Source: CALOCV01 sp942491955 | GTDB taxonomy: Bacteria; Chlamydiota; Chlamydiia; Chlamydiales; CALOCV01 | Reading direction: 5' to 3' | Assembly (NCBI GenBank): GCA_942491955.1 | Contig: CALOCV010000015.1 | Coordinates: 124,001 to 188,000, forward strand | DNA: 64,000 nt | Part shown: piece after piece, positions 17,499-28,284 of the stretch | Position numbering within the stretch: the stretch's first letter is position 1 | Layout: each line of letters opens with the position of its first letter | Translations under genes and position numbers: made by a program | The notes under the pieces: generated by a model | What the model saw: only the letters and a program-made list of their open reading frames with translations | The model's database searches: none | What the model was told of the DNA's origin: nothing

Positions 17499-19637
17499 TC
17501 AGGCCCGACCCCAACTGCCGCACTCTCTGGGAGGCAAATCATTCCACGAATCTCCGCAAGGGCGTTGGAGTTTGATGGCGAGGTTCAGGGACCAGCGAAT
17601 GCCTGAATCGTCTTCGCGTCGCTGCACGGAGAGTTTCATATGCCAGACGGAGCGGAGGGTGGTGAGGAGGTCGATTTCAAATTCGTTATAAGGAGGTTGG
17701 TTGAGACGGTGCCAGCCGTGGCGTGATTTCACATGAAGAGCCCAGTTGGGACGGAAACGGAAGAAGAGGTGAAGGAGGAAGGTATCGCGTCGGTCAGAAA
17801 GCGAAGAGTCGCGCAAGGATTGTTCGCTGCGGAAAGAGTCGAGGATAAAGTTGGTTTGGTCAGCCTTTCTCCAGTAGTATTTGCTTCTATGGCGGTATTC
17901 TGCTGTGAAGGCGAGGTCGTCGGAGATGGTCCATGCTGTGCGGTAGTTGAACGCATCGAGTTGGTTGAAGGTGCGATTCCAGATGATTTGAAAGACGTGA
18001 CGAAAACGGCTCATTCCTTCGAAAGAGAGATCGGTATAGATTCTGGGGATTGCATCTTGGATGGTCTGAGTATCAAAAAAACTATATGCATAAACGTCGA
18101 AATAAACCAGGCGTTGGACTCCCAGCAAAGAATTTTTGGTTAAGAGCAATTGGCGAAGGCCGAAACGGAGTTGATCGAGGCGGAACCAACCATCCGTGAT
18201 GTCGAAGATGAAATGATCATTGGGATTTGTCGTTGGAAATGTAATGTATTGGTAATTAGCGTAGGGTTCCATCACATGTTTGTAATCGTTGTAGGGTTTG
18301 GAAAAGCTCGTATAGATTTCGTTGCCAAATGTTCCGGCGATGACCCAGCGGAAGTGGTCTTGTGGGCCATCTCCGTAATGGATAAAGGTTCCATTGGCAT
18401 AAGGAGTGATCGTAACGGGACCGAAGAGGAGGGGGCGATAGAATCGGGGCAAGTATTCAAAGCGAGTGGAGCGGTAGTCGGAGACTTGTTCTTGTTGGTT
18501 GGCGTATTTGAATTCGAGAAATGACCATTTAATGAGGTTGGAGAAGATGATGCCTGTTCGGCCGATAGTAAAGGGGCGATAACTTGCTGAAAGAGTGGGG
18601 AGTTCTTGTTTAAGTGTTTGAAAGGTGTTGACGCGTACAATCGTCTGAAGAGAACCAATCCATTCATTCTCTTGCCAGCGTAGAAGAAGGGTTGTTGGGT
18701 CCGCTGTCTTGATATCGATTCCACTATTCGTATAATCGGATGGAATGTCGCGATCACTCATCTTATCCCATGAGAGATCGGCAAGGAATTTATCAGCAAA
18801 AGAGCGATGAGTAAAAAGACCTTGAAAGCGGAAGCGATTGGGGCGGTTGGGATTGGAAAGCGAGATGTCGCGGGCGACATAATTGATCATTTCGAAATGG
18901 GTTTGATGATCAGAAGAGTGATAGTGGGTCTCAAAACCGCCTCCTAACCCCCGTTTTAGACTGAGTTCTAGGCGGAGGAAGTTCTTCCACCGATACCAGG
19001 AGAAAATTTCATAAATGAACTCAACGCGCGTTCCTTGTCTTCCACCAAAACGGAGGTTGTAGCGAAGAGGGGAGTCGTGCCATGAGTCGAGATTGAGACG
19101 CATCCCTGGGAGAGCGAGGATGGGGAAGTCGAAGACGCGAAATTGGATATGCGAAGCAAACAATTGATGGGCGGCATTGAGTGAAGCTTTTGTTGCTGTG
19201 ATGCACCACTCTTTTTCACGAAGTTCCGACGTCGTGAAGTAGGCATCGTAGAGGATGTATTCTCCATCGGGACAAAGCTCGACGATGCGCGATCCAAAAA
19301 ACCAGGGTTCGACCCCTCCACGGACGTTATAGAGGAATCCCGATTCCTTTCTTACGGAATAGCTCATTTGTTCAGCGAGAAGGACGGCATCGCCATAGTC
19401 GAGGATAATATCTCCTTTTGCTTGAAGAAATTCCTCTCCTTCGCGTTCACGATGGTAAATAATCTCTCGCGCTTGGAGACGAAACTGGCTACACTCAACG
19501 ATGCCTCCTTGCGTTGTCGAGAGTATTCCATGGCTCCAGGTGGGGTCTTGTAGTTGGAATTTGAGCCTCTCTTCTTCTTGGGAAAAAAGAGCGGACCCAA
19601 AAGCAACAAGACAATAGATAAAAAAAATGCGATTCAT
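17499..19637 (-). CDS. lptD: LPS-assembly outer-membrane protein LptD (OstA-like)
   Basis: A 712-residue protein with signal peptide (MNRIFFIYCLVAFGSALFS). It has an N-terminal OstA-type region (GGIVECSQFRLQAREI, FLQAKGDIILDYGDAVLLAE) and a long C-terminal beta-barrel of alternating aromatic strands (RGLGGGFETHYHSS, HFRWVIAGTFGNEIYTSFSK). It would insert lipo-oligosaccharide into the outer membrane. Length suits chlamydial LptD-like proteins. The start at ATG 19,637 overlaps the stop of the HEAT protein gene (ATGA), so the two are translationally coupled. Confidence 0.85.
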   Translation of the reverse strand: MNRIFFIYCLVAFGSALFSQEEERLKFQLQDPTWSHGILSTTQGGIVECSQFRLQAREIIYHREREGEEFLQAKGDIILDYGDAVLLAEQMSYSVRKESGFLYNVRGGVEPWFFGSRIVELCPDGEYILYDAYFTTSELREKEWCITATKASLNAAHQLFASHIQFRVFDFPILALPGMRLNLDSWHDSPLRYNLRFGGRQGTRVEFIYEIFSWYRWKNFLRLELSLKRGLGGGFETHYHSSDHQTHFEMINYVARDISLSNPNRPNRFRFQGLFTHRSFADKFLADLSWDKMSDRDIPSDYTNSGIDIKTADPTTLLLRWQENEWIGSLQTIVRVNTFQTLKQELPTLSASYRPFTIGRTGIIFSNLIKWSFLEFKYANQQEQVSDYRSTRFEYLPRFYRPLLFGPVTITPYANGTFIHYGDGPQDHFRWVIAGTFGNEIYTSFSKPYNDYKHVMEPYANYQYITFPTTNPNDHFIFDITDGWFRLDQLRFGLRQLLLTKNSLLGVQRLVYFDVYAYSFFDTQTIQDAIPRIYTDLSFEGMSRFRHVFQIIWNRTFNQLDAFNYRTAWTISDDLAFTAEYRHRSKYYWRKADQTNFILDSFRSEQSLRDSSLSDRRDTFLLHLFFRFRPNWALHVKSRHGWHRLNQPPYNEFEIDLLTTLRSVWHMKLSVQRREDDSGIRWSLNLAIKLQRPCGDSWNDLPPRECGSWGRA

Positions 19638-21328
19638 TGGGTGGCTCGCATTAACAACCCTGCGAGTGCATATTTATTCATGGGGTTCCCGAAGCGAATG
19701 GCTTCTAGTAAAAGAGCAATTCCTTTCTTATCTTGTTCTCGAGCAAAGGTCTCGAATGCTTCGATAAGAAGACCCGACGTCTCTTCGGGAGTGAGTGTGT
19801 AGGGATCTCCCACCTCTCGCAAAGAAAGGGGGGTTAATGGATGAAACGAAATCAGATCGGTGTGGTACTCTGTTTCTACCCATTTTTTCAGCAAATCTCC
19901 ATACGGACCTTCTTCACGCAAACGAAAAAGAGCAAGATTGCAATAGTTGCGGATAAGGGGAGATCCGAAATGCTGTTGGTGTTCTTTTAAAAGAGCAATG
20001 GCTCCTGGAGTGGCAAGACGTTCGAGGAGGTGAATGGCACAGGGAACGAGATCGTGTTTTTTGTTTTCAAAAACAAAACGAACCAACATCAGGAAATCCT
20101 CTTCAGAGAAATCAATGGCTCTCTCCAAAATTTCTTCTTGGAGGTGAATCATCTTCTGCATCACCAGCGCTTCTTTGTCAGGGTCTCCTAATGCGTAGGA
20201 GACGTGCTTCCACCAACGCAGGGAGCCCCCTTCGGTCGTTTGGGGAATCAGAAGAATTTCATTGGGATCGATGACAACGATCTCTTTCAATGATGGGAGA
20301 CAACGAGGATCTCTTCTCTTCAGTAGAGCAAGAGAGGCATTGATGCGTACAGAGGGATCGACATCGTTCAACAAAGCGACTAATATCTCTTCGGAGCCAT
20401 TCACTTCTCCTAATAGATAGATCGCAAAAGGGTTTTTTCCTTTTGCTTCAAAGAATAGGTAGTCGCGACTTCTCGTATGCCCCAACATGTAAAGAGCAAA
20501 ATGGGCTGCAAGACGCACAGAGGAGGCACTGGATAGTGTGAGATCTTCCAAAAAAGGCGCGGCATTGACTTGATGGAGGTGGCTTAAGGCCATGGAACAC
20601 GCCTCTTGTTGAGCCGGATTGGGAGAGCGAGAGAGGCGGAGGATGTCCGAAACGAGATCGTCATGACCAAATTGTGCGGCGCTCAAAATGGCAGCTGTAC
20701 GTACCTTTTCGTGGGAATGGACCAACATCTTCCGCAAGGATTGTGTGGCTGTCGGTGTGCCGATCATGGCAAAAAGCTGGGGAAAGATGAAATGAAGGGG
20801 TGGAGGGAGTTTATTCATCAGCGTTTCTATGAGAGGAATCACAGCAGGATTTTTCTCTTTGGCAAGAACAAGAAGGGCTTCTAGACGGATCAAAACATGG
20901 TTGGAATGGAGGGCGGGTTGTAGACGTTTTTCTGTATCATCAGAGGGGTAGCGTGAGAGGAGATGCAAAGCAAGCATCTGAATTTCAGGAGAAGGATGGT
21001 GAAGAGCCTCCTGTAAAAGGGAGATGGCGCCCTCATGCATAGCAATAGAGGCTCCGAAGAGAGAGAGAATCGCCTCTTCTTGTGATCCTTTATGAAATCC
21101 ATTTTCCATCAAGATCATTCCCATCTCTTGGATGAGATCGTAGTTGGCTTGATCCTGATTGTGGATGCGTTCGTGATAGAGCTGAAAAGCAGAATCGATC
21201 TTTCCCGCCTTGAGCAAGAAGAGAATATGATTTGCCGTGAGACCCACATCCTCCCCCTGAATAGGCGAAAAGAACAGAAAAACTGTGCCAATAGCTATGA
21301 GCTGATGGGTGAATCGAGATAATCCCAT
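19634..21328 (-). CDS. Secreted HEAT-repeat protein, 564 aa
   Basis: The start at ATG 21,328 gives a signal peptide (MGLSRFTHQLIAIGTVFLFF..GED); the open frame to 21,400 runs backwards through maf. The mature part is built of HEAT-like helical repeats (PEIQMLALHLLSRY, EKVRTAAILSAAQFGHDDL, SVRLAAHFALYMLGH, SVRINASLALLKRRDPR). It overlaps maf by about 34 bases and lptD by four. Its place next to lptD suggests a periplasmic scaffold or assembly role, which is inference from position. A comparable maf, hypothetical and LPS-assembly order occurs in other Chlamydiae as far as I recall. Confidence 0.75.
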   Translation of the reverse strand: MGLSRFTHQLIAIGTVFLFFSPIQGEDVGLTANHILFLLKAGKIDSAFQLYHERIHNQDQANYDLIQEMGMILMENGFHKGSQEEAILSLFGASIAMHEGAISLLQEALHHPSPEIQMLALHLLSRYPSDDTEKRLQPALHSNHVLIRLEALLVLAKEKNPAVIPLIETLMNKLPPPLHFIFPQLFAMIGTPTATQSLRKMLVHSHEKVRTAAILSAAQFGHDDLVSDILRLSRSPNPAQQEACSMALSHLHQVNAAPFLEDLTLSSASSVRLAAHFALYMLGHTRSRDYLFFEAKGKNPFAIYLLGEVNGSEEILVALLNDVDPSVRINASLALLKRRDPRCLPSLKEIVVIDPNEILLIPQTTEGGSLRWWKHVSYALGDPDKEALVMQKMIHLQEEILERAIDFSEEDFLMLVRFVFENKKHDLVPCAIHLLERLATPGAIALLKEHQQHFGSPLIRNYCNLALFRLREEGPYGDLLKKWVETEYHTDLISFHPLTPLSLREVGDPYTLTPEETSGLLIEAFETFAREQDKKGIALLLEAIRFGNPMNKYALAGLLMRATQ

Positions 21329-21891
21329 ATGTCGACGCCTATTGTTCGAAGGAGGGTTGCAACAAGCTGAATTGGAAGACCCATCACATTGTAAAAGCAT
21401 CCTTCGATTTTTTCCACAATCAGACTGCCACGGTCTTGAATGGCATAGGCTCCTGCTTTGTCGAACGAGTTATTTGCACGAATGTAGCGGTGCATCTGTT
21501 TTTCGGTTAGGTTTTGCAACAGAACACGTGTCGAGGCCATTTCTGTCTGTTGGCGATCCTTTGTCGTCAATGTGACGGCCGTCATGACGGTATGCCAGTT
21601 TCCGCACAATGTCTGTAGCATTGCAAGGGCTTTCTCCATGGTTTTAGGTTGTCCAAAGATCTGATCATTATAGACGACAAGAGTGTCTGCGGTGAGAATA
21701 GCATCTCGAGGATGCAAAGTGAGGAGGGCCGATCCTTTTCCCTCCGAAAGAGTGCGGATGTGTTTTTCTGGGCCTCCTTCGTAAACGATCTTTGACTCGT
21801 CAAACGGAGAGTGTGCCACATTGAAAGGAAGAGAAAAAAAACCGAGGATTTCCCTCCTGCGAGGAGAAGCAGAACCGAGAATCAAATCCAT
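21295..21891 (-). CDS. maf: Maf-like nucleotide pyrophosphatase
   Basis: A 198-residue Maf/HAM1-fold protein: N-terminal GSASPRRREIL, then SPFDESKI, the catalytic ADTLVVYNDQIFGQPKT region, and C-terminal GAYAIQDRGSLIVEKIEGC..YNVMGLPI. It should hydrolyse dTTP/UTP-type or modified nucleotides to monophosphates in the cytoplasm, protecting nucleic acids. Length is normal for the family. It sits four bases after a DUF502 gene and overlaps the HEAT gene, within one minus-strand operon. Confidence 0.9.
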   Translation of the reverse strand: MDLILGSASPRRREILGFFSLPFNVAHSPFDESKIVYEGGPEKHIRTLSEGKGSALLTLHPRDAILTADTLVVYNDQIFGQPKTMEKALAMLQTLCGNWHTVMTAVTLTTKDRQQTEMASTRVLLQNLTEKQMHRYIRANNSFDKAGAYAIQDRGSLIVEKIEGCFYNVMGLPIQLVATLLRTIGVDIWDYLDSPISS

Positions 21892-21894
21892 GAT

Positions 21895-22551
21895 TTATTG
21901 CCCATTTCCATTGCGTGGCTTCCATGTATCCAAGATCACTCCACAAGAAAGGATAAATGTTACCGCGTCATTGACACTCATATCCAGAAAAATGACATCT
22001 TTTTGCTCAAACATCAACATAAAGCCCATCATAGGATTCGGTGTTCCTGGAACAAAGACCGAAATTCTTTTCTCGTGCCCATCAATGGATTCTACAGGGA
22101 TCGAATCTTGAGAGATCAAACCAATACTCAAACCCTGCTGAGAGGGGAATGGGATAAGGACAACTTGTTGAAAAGAGGTCGCCTGCGGGGAAAGGAGCGT
22201 ATGGACCACATCTTGGCACGCCTTATAGATTTTGTTCACAAAAGGGATCCGATGTAAAAAAAAATCACCAACCCGGATAAAGTAATGAATCAACACCCAA
22301 CGACCGATTAATCCCATAAGAAGGATAAACAAAAAAAGTACAATGAGAATGACAATTTTACTAACCAAACGGAACACTTGGTCGGCAGAAAGAAAAAGGA
22401 ATGGAGATCCAAAGAGATTGTAATAACGCAACATCTCTTCAACAAAACCTTGGAAAGGTTTTGTTAATAAATTAATAAAAAAAACGACAATAACTGCGGT
22501 TAGTGCAACAGGAAGGAGAATGACAAGACCTGTGGAGAAATATTTTCTCAT
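21895..22551 (-). CDS. DUF502 family membrane protein, second paralogue
   Basis: A 218-residue protein starting MRKYFSTGLVILLPVALTAV, with two hydrophobic segments (about 6-28 and 65-92) and a soluble C-terminal part containing VVLIPFPSQQGLSIGLIS and SVFVPGTPNPMMGFMLM, the DUF502 signature. It overlaps the stop of the first paralogue (22,548-22,551). The function of DUF502 proteins is unknown; an envelope role is likely from the helices and from neighbours maf and lptD. Confidence 0.85.
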   Translation of the reverse strand: MRKYFSTGLVILLPVALTAVIVVFFINLLTKPFQGFVEEMLRYYNLFGSPFLFLSADQVFRLVSKIVILIVLFLFILLMGLIGRWVLIHYFIRVGDFFLHRIPFVNKIYKACQDVVHTLLSPQATSFQQVVLIPFPSQQGLSIGLISQDSIPVESIDGHEKRISVFVPGTPNPMMGFMLMFEQKDVIFLDMSVNDAVTFILSCGVILDTWKPRNGNGQ

Positions 22552-23258
22552 TCCTCCTCCTCATCATCGTCCTGGTCTCGATGCCATTCTGCGATCTTTT
22601 CTCGAGCCTCTTCTTTGCTGTATGCCTTAAAAGGGGCCATGATGACGCCACACGAGATAGTATATTTGAGAGCATCTTCGACAGACATCTCCAAAAGAAC
22701 GACATCCTCTGGTTTATAGAGCATCAGAAAGCCCGATGTAGGATTAGGTGTTGTTGGAACAAAAACAGCAATCGAATGGGCGTGTGGGGTTCCCTCTAAA
22801 CCAGAAATCCGTTCTCGAGTGACAAGACCGAGCGAATAGGTGTTTTCGTTGGGAAAAGGGACAAAAACAACTTGTTTGAATGAGCGACGCTTGGCTCGGA
22901 AAATGGTCTTGATCACATCTTTCGAGGTGTTGTAAATGGTACTGATAAAGGGGAGTTTATGGAAGATTTTTTCCGTAATCCGAATGAGATAGCGCACAAA
23001 AAACAAACGTGCAATGAAACCGATACCGACCGTTAAAAAGAATAAGAAAAAAAGAATCAATACTTTACTGATCAAACGCCGCAGCTGTTCGGCGGTTAAA
23101 AACCAAAAACCTCGCTGGAAAAGGTTATAATAATCAAAGATTGCTTTAACCATTCCAGCAAAAGGATCGGTGAGAAGGTTAAATAGAAAAAAAACAATGA
23201 TAAGAGTCAAAGCTAGGGGCAGGAGAATCGCCAACCCCGTGATGAAATACTTTCTCAT
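22548..23258 (-). CDS. DUF502 family membrane protein, first paralogue
   Basis: The start at ATG 23,258 (MRKYFITGLAILLPLALTLI) overlaps the restored stop of rnr by ATGA and matches the N-terminus of the neighbouring paralogue. The upstream extension to 23,315 is the tail of rnr in that frame. The protein has 236 residues, two membrane segments, then VVFVPFPNENTYSLGLVT and AVFVPTTPNPTSGFLML. The C-terminus is acidic (DQDDDEEEE), unlike its paralogue. Confidence 0.85.
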   Translation of the reverse strand: MRKYFITGLAILLPLALTLIIVFFLFNLLTDPFAGMVKAIFDYYNLFQRGFWFLTAEQLRRLISKVLILFFLFFLTVGIGFIARLFFVRYLIRITEKIFHKLPFISTIYNTSKDVIKTIFRAKRRSFKQVVFVPFPNENTYSLGLVTRERISGLEGTPHAHSIAVFVPTTPNPTSGFLMLYKPEDVVLLEMSVEDALKYTISCGVIMAPFKAYSKEEAREKIAEWHRDQDDDEEEE

Positions 23259-25257
23259 CGCCTCTTCTTCCTTTTTTTCTTCACATTCACTGGCTTTTCT
23301 TGAAGCAAATACCACTGATGGTCGAGAAGAATCAAGTCGACCTCTTGTGAAACTACTGTAATCGAGTCGCCAACACGATATGTTGCACCGCTTTTTCTCC
23401 CCTCATCACCATCTTTACCTCGTCGACAACAAAATATTCGTCGCCGATCTCACTGATCGGAACAAACCCTTCCAACATGAGATCAACAACCTCGAAGAAG
23501 AGACCAAATTTTTTCACCTTTGTGATTAGAGCTGGCCAAGAACGATGAGGATCCTCTCTCTTCATTTCTTCAAGTAGACGGAGTTTTTTTCTCAAGATCA
23601 CAGATCCTTCCGCTTTCGCGGAGACCCTCTCTTGGTCGGAACAAATAGAAGAAATTTCTTGCAGGTGCTCCCACTCGTGCTCATTGCCAAAAAGAATCCG
23701 GTGAATCACCAGGTCGATATAGCGTCGGATCGGGCTTGTGAAATGGCAGTAGTGAGATAGGTTCAAGCCATAATGGCCAATATTATCAGGAGAATAGATG
23801 GCAAGACGCATCTTCCGGATGTAATGGGTCGCAAGATGAGGAGCATAAGGCCCTTCCTTCGCTTCATCAAAAAGGCGTTGCAGATCTTGTACCGTTGGAT
23901 TGTCGGGCAATTGAAAGCCGAATGAATGGGCGAGCTGAGCAAACGATCGGAGATTCTCTTCTAAAGGCTTGTCATGAATCCGATAGGCAAGGTGTTTTCC
24001 TTCGTTTGCCAAATGTTCAGCAACGACCTCATTGGCTTTTAGCATAAACTCTTCGACAATCTGATGAGTAATATCATAGGGAATTATTTCGGTTCCATAG
24101 GGCATCCCTTCGTCGTCACAAAGAACAATAAGCTCGGGAAGGGCAAACTCGATTCCACCTCTCTCATAACGCTTTTTTTTCAGCTTGTGACAAAGCTCCT
24201 GCATTAACAACAACGTGGAAACAAAAGGGCTTTTTTTGCTTCCATCAAGCACTTCTTTTGCCTCTTCATACGTGAACCTTTTTTGGCTCCTTATAACCGT
24301 TCGAGCAATGCGGTACGAGGTCATCTCTCCCGAAGAATCAAAATCGACAAATATGGTGACAGCAAGACGATTGACAAGAGGTTTTAAGCTACAAAGTTCG
24401 TTGGAAAGCTCCTTAGGAAGCATAGGAACACATTTTCCAGGAAAATAGGTGGAATTGCACCGCTTGCGTGCTTCTTGATCGAGAGAAGAATTCGGCTTCA
24501 CATAGAAGGAAACATCGGCGATATGGACTGCAAGATGGTAGTTACCTAGCTTATCTTGTGAAAGACTGACGGCATCATCGTAATCGCGTGCTGTTGTGGG
24601 GTCAATGGTAAAACATTCTAAAGAGCGGAGATCTTCTCTATCTTTGAAATCACTAGGCCCTACCCGCGTTCCAAATGCTTGTGCTTCGGCTATAGCGGGA
24701 TGAGGGAAGGTCTCTCGCAATTCATATTCTTCAATCGCTACGGCAATATCACAAGAAGGGTCGGAAATGTTGCCAAGCAAATGAGAGGGGGTACATACCG
24801 TCTCGGTGTCATCCGTTCCCCAATCGAGAACTTTCATCACCAAGCGGTCTCCTATGCGGATTGGGTGTTCGCGATCTCCTTCGACGGTAACACGACGTTC
24901 TCGACCAAGGAGAGGGGCATAGGCGAGATAGAGATTCTCTTCAGTCTGTTCGGTGATGGTTCCTGCAAGATGTGTTCGCGAACGTTCGAGAATGGTCGCG
25001 ATCCGTCCTTCAGGACCTTTTTCCGATACAGGTTCTCCACGTACTAATACTTCAACGCGATCGCCATCGACGGCATGGTTGATGCAGTGGCGGGGGATAA
25101 AGATGTCTTGAGGGTAGCGCACCTTGTCGTCACATTCGACAAAACCAAACCCTTTTGGGTGGAGCCGAAGCCGTCCTACGACATATATTTTTTCTCTTTT
25201 TCGTGTAATGAGAATGCGTTTTCGATGTTTTTGTTTTTGGGGAAATTTTCGTTTCAC
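23255..25257 (-). CDS. rnr: Ribonuclease R (RNB family exoribonuclease), frameshifted near the 3' end
   Basis: Cold-shock OB folds (RLRLHPKGFGFVECDD) lead into an RNB catalytic domain with the acidic cluster in FTIDPTTARDYDDAVSLS, then NIGHYGLNLSHYCHFTSPIR and a C-terminal S1 domain. As written the frame ends at 23,353 after 634 residues. Adding one base to the 5-T run 23,392-23,396 restores SGATYRVGDSITVV and a Lys/Arg-rich tail ending at TGA 23,255-23,257, which overlaps the next ATG. Degrades structured RNA 3' to 5'. The break looks like a sequence error, since the downstream protein code is intact. Confidence 0.9.
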
Positions 25258-25362
25258 ATTTTCTCTTCAATAATCACACAGTAACGATAACAGAAATTTT
25301 TACGAACGTCTAGATAAAAATGGGGGAATCTTTTAGAATGCATGCTTTATTTGAGGATTCTG

Positions 25363-27907
25363 ATGACAAAAAAATACTATCCCAAAGAGTGCGAAACCAA
25401 ATGGCAAAAGATTTGGAAAAAAAAATAAAACTTTTTCCTGTGATGTCGATTCAAAAAAGCCCAAGCAATATATTCTCGATATGTTTCCCTACCCTTCTGG
25501 GTCCGGCCTACATGTCGGACATGTCGAAGGATACACCGCTACAGATATCCTCTCTCGACACAAAAGAAAACAAGGATATAACGTCCTACACCCAATGGGA
25601 TGGGATAGTTTCGGTCTTCCCGCAGAACAATATGCAGTCCGTACGGGGACGCATCCCGCTATCACAACAAAAAAAAATATTGATAATTTCCGTCGCCAAC
25701 TCCAAGCCCTCGGCTTTAGCTACGACTGGGACCGAGAACTCGCAACCAGTGACCCCAAATACTACAAATGGACCCAATGGATTTTTACCAAACTCTTTGA
25801 ACAAGGCTTGGCCTACGAAGCCGAATTCCTCGTCAACTACTGCCCTAAACTCGGTACCGTCCTCGCCAATGAAGAAATCGAAGAGGGACGCTCTGTCATC
25901 GGCGGCTTTCCCGTCGAACGCCGCCCTCTAAAACAATGGGTCCTCAAAATCACCTCTTACGCCGAACGCCTCCTCGAAGATCTCGACGAACTCGAATGGC
26001 CAGAAAGTGTCAAAAAACTCCAACGCAATTGGATCGGGAAAAGCGAAGGAGCCATGGCCCATTTCGTCGAAGAAAAAACCCGAGAAACGTTTTCCATCTA
26101 CACAACAACACCTCAAACCCTCTTCGGAGTCACCTACGTCGTCTTTTCCCCAGAACACCCCCTCGTCAATCGGATCACTACCCCAGAACATAAAGCCGTT
26201 GTCGATGAATACAAAAAAGAAGCAGCCAGAAAAAGCGATATCATCCGTACCGACCTCAATAAAGAAAAAACAGGGGTATTCACCGGAGCCTACGCAATCA
26301 ATCCCGTCACCGATGAAAAAGTCCCTATATGGGTTGCCGATTACGTCCTCATGGGATATGGAACCGGCGCCATCATGGCCGTCCCCGCTCACGACGAACG
26401 CGACTTTGACTTCGCTAAAGAATACGACCTCCCCATCCGTATCGTCGTCGACCCCGATACCGAAGATCAAGAGCTCCACCAAAATGTTCTCACCGCCAAA
26501 ACGTGTTGGATGGGAAAAGGAACTATGATCCATTGCACGCATAACGGCTTTTCCCTCAACGAATTGCCTTTTGATCAAGCCAAAGAAGCAACCATCCATT
26601 GGCTTGAAGAGAAAGGAAGGGGATATCGATCCACACAATACAAACTCCGCGATTGGCTCTTCTCAAGACAACGCTACTGGGGAGAACCCTTCCCCCTCCT
26701 TAAATTTGCCGACGGTACCATGCGCCCCTTAGGCCTCGATGAACTTCCTCTCATTCCTCCCGACCTCAATGACTTTGCCCCCGCCGGCGATGGGAAAAGC
26801 CCCCTAGCAAAGGAACGCCATTGGGTCGAAGTGACCGACCCCGTAACAGGAAAACCCGCCCTCCGCGAAACCGATACCATGCCCCAATGGGCAGGCTCCT
26901 GCTGGTACTACCTCCGCTTCTGTGACCCCCACAACGAAACGGAAGCGTGGAGCTCTCAAACAGAACAGTACTTGATGCCCGTCGACCTCTATGTCGGAGG
27001 CGTCGAACACGCCGTCCTCCACCTCCTCTACGCCCGCTTCTGGCACAAAGTCCTCTACGATTGTGGCTATGTTCATACAAAAGAACCCTTCCCCTGTTTG
27101 CGCAACCAAGGCCTCATCGTCGCACGCTCCTATCAAGATGCCCATCACGCCTACGTCGATCCTATCGATGTCATCCAAAAAGGCAATGACTACTACCATA
27201 AAAAAACAGGAGAAAAACTCCACTCGCAAATCGAAAAAATGTCAAAATCAAAACTCAATGGCATCACTCCCGATGATGTCATCGAAGAATTTGGTGCCGA
27301 CTCCCTACGCCTCTACGAGATGTTCATGGGGCCCTTAGAAAAAGAAAAGGTATGGAGCACCAACGCCGTAAGCGGCTGCCGCCGCTTCCTCAACCGCTTC
27401 TTCGCCCTCGCCACCTCACCTAAACTCTCCAACGAAACATCCACAGAAGCAACAAAATTAGGCCACCGCCTCGTCCACGGCGTACTCAAAGATGTCGAAG
27501 CCCTTCAGTTCAATACCGCCATCGCAAAAATGATGGAATTCATCAACGACTTCTCCCCCCTGCCCACCTACCCACGCGATGTTCTCCTCATGGCAACCCA
27601 CGTCCTCAATCCCTTCGCTCCCCATATCGCCGAAGAGATCTGGGAGATCCTCGGCGGCCAAGGTGAACTCTCTTACACCCCCTACCCCAAAGTCGATCCC
27701 ACCTACCTCGAAGACGATACCATTACCTACGTCGTTCAAGTCAATGGCCGCCTCCGTAGCCGTATGGAATTGCCAAAAAATGCCCCCAAAGACGAAATCC
27801 TCGCCCTCGCACAACAAGACCCCGCCGTCTCCCGCCACACCAACGGTCAAACCATCGCCAAAGTCGTCTTCGTCCCCAATAAAATCCTTAATATCGTCGT
27901 AAATTAG
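25363..27907 (+). CDS. leuS: Leucyl-tRNA synthetase, frameshifted near the start
   Basis: The true start is ATG 25,363 (MTKKYYPKECETKWQKIW) with GAGG six bases upstream. An extra A in the 9-A run 25,417-25,425 breaks the frame, which resumes as TFSCDVDSKKPKQYILDMFP and runs to TAG 27,905-27,907. The class I signatures are present: HVGH (in SGSGLHVGHVEGY) and KMSKS (EKMSKSKLNG), with an editing insert between them. Total is about 848 residues, normal for LeuRS. The gene is unusually rich in C-ending codons compared with its neighbours. The stop codon coincides with the left end of the element at 27,907. Confidence 0.9.
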
Positions 27908-28068
27908 GGCGTGTCATCAATTGGATGAATTTGTAGATCGTGGTAGATGATTTGACGATGGATCGTGTGGAAGCCGTAGCAAACTGTAATCCGTTAGCGA
28001 GGCTGAACACGATTTATCGTCAAATTAGATACCGTGAGATGCACTTTTAGACGATTGATGACACGCCC
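27907..28068. repeat. 162-bp inverted-repeat element with TA duplication (MITE-like)
   Basis: Perfect 15-bp terminal repeats GGGCGTGTCATCAAT (27,907-27,921) and complement (28,054-28,068), flanked on both sides by TA (27,905-27,906; 28,069-28,070). No coding sequence inside. The TA plus first G form the leuS stop codon TAG, so the element sits exactly at the end of that gene. Confidence 0.75.
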
Positions 28069-28109
28069 TAGTCTGAGGCTAGTCTAAGGCTTTTTTCGCT
28101 TTTTTTTTT

Positions 28110-28284
28110 GGGGCTCTGCCCCAAACCCCGCTGGGGAGCACGGCTCCCCAAACCCCGCGCAGCTAAAGCTGCTTGCATTTGTCGCCAGTTTATGGCGTCT
28201 GTCTTCGTTGCGGCTTCCTATTTTTTTGCGCGAAAGCTATCGCTTTCGCACAATAATGCGCTCGCACGAACGTTCCGTTCGCGC
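28110..28284. repeat. Array of short GC-rich hairpins
   Basis: Consecutive self-complementary units: GGGGCTCTGCCCC (28,110-28,122), TGGGGAGCACGGCTCCCCA (28,132-28,150), GCAGCTAAAGCTGC (28,159-28,172), CGCCAGTTTATGGCG (28,183-28,197), GCGAAAGCTATCGCTTTCGC (28,230-28,249), and an imperfect one at about 28,260-28,284. A T-run precedes the first. No gene is supported here. It may act as a transcription barrier or be a repeat family. Confidence 0.7.

Noticed and set aside
25928..27229. Several long frames antisense to or overlapping leuS
   Set aside because: Caused by the C-rich codon use of leuS; none has protein-like composition.
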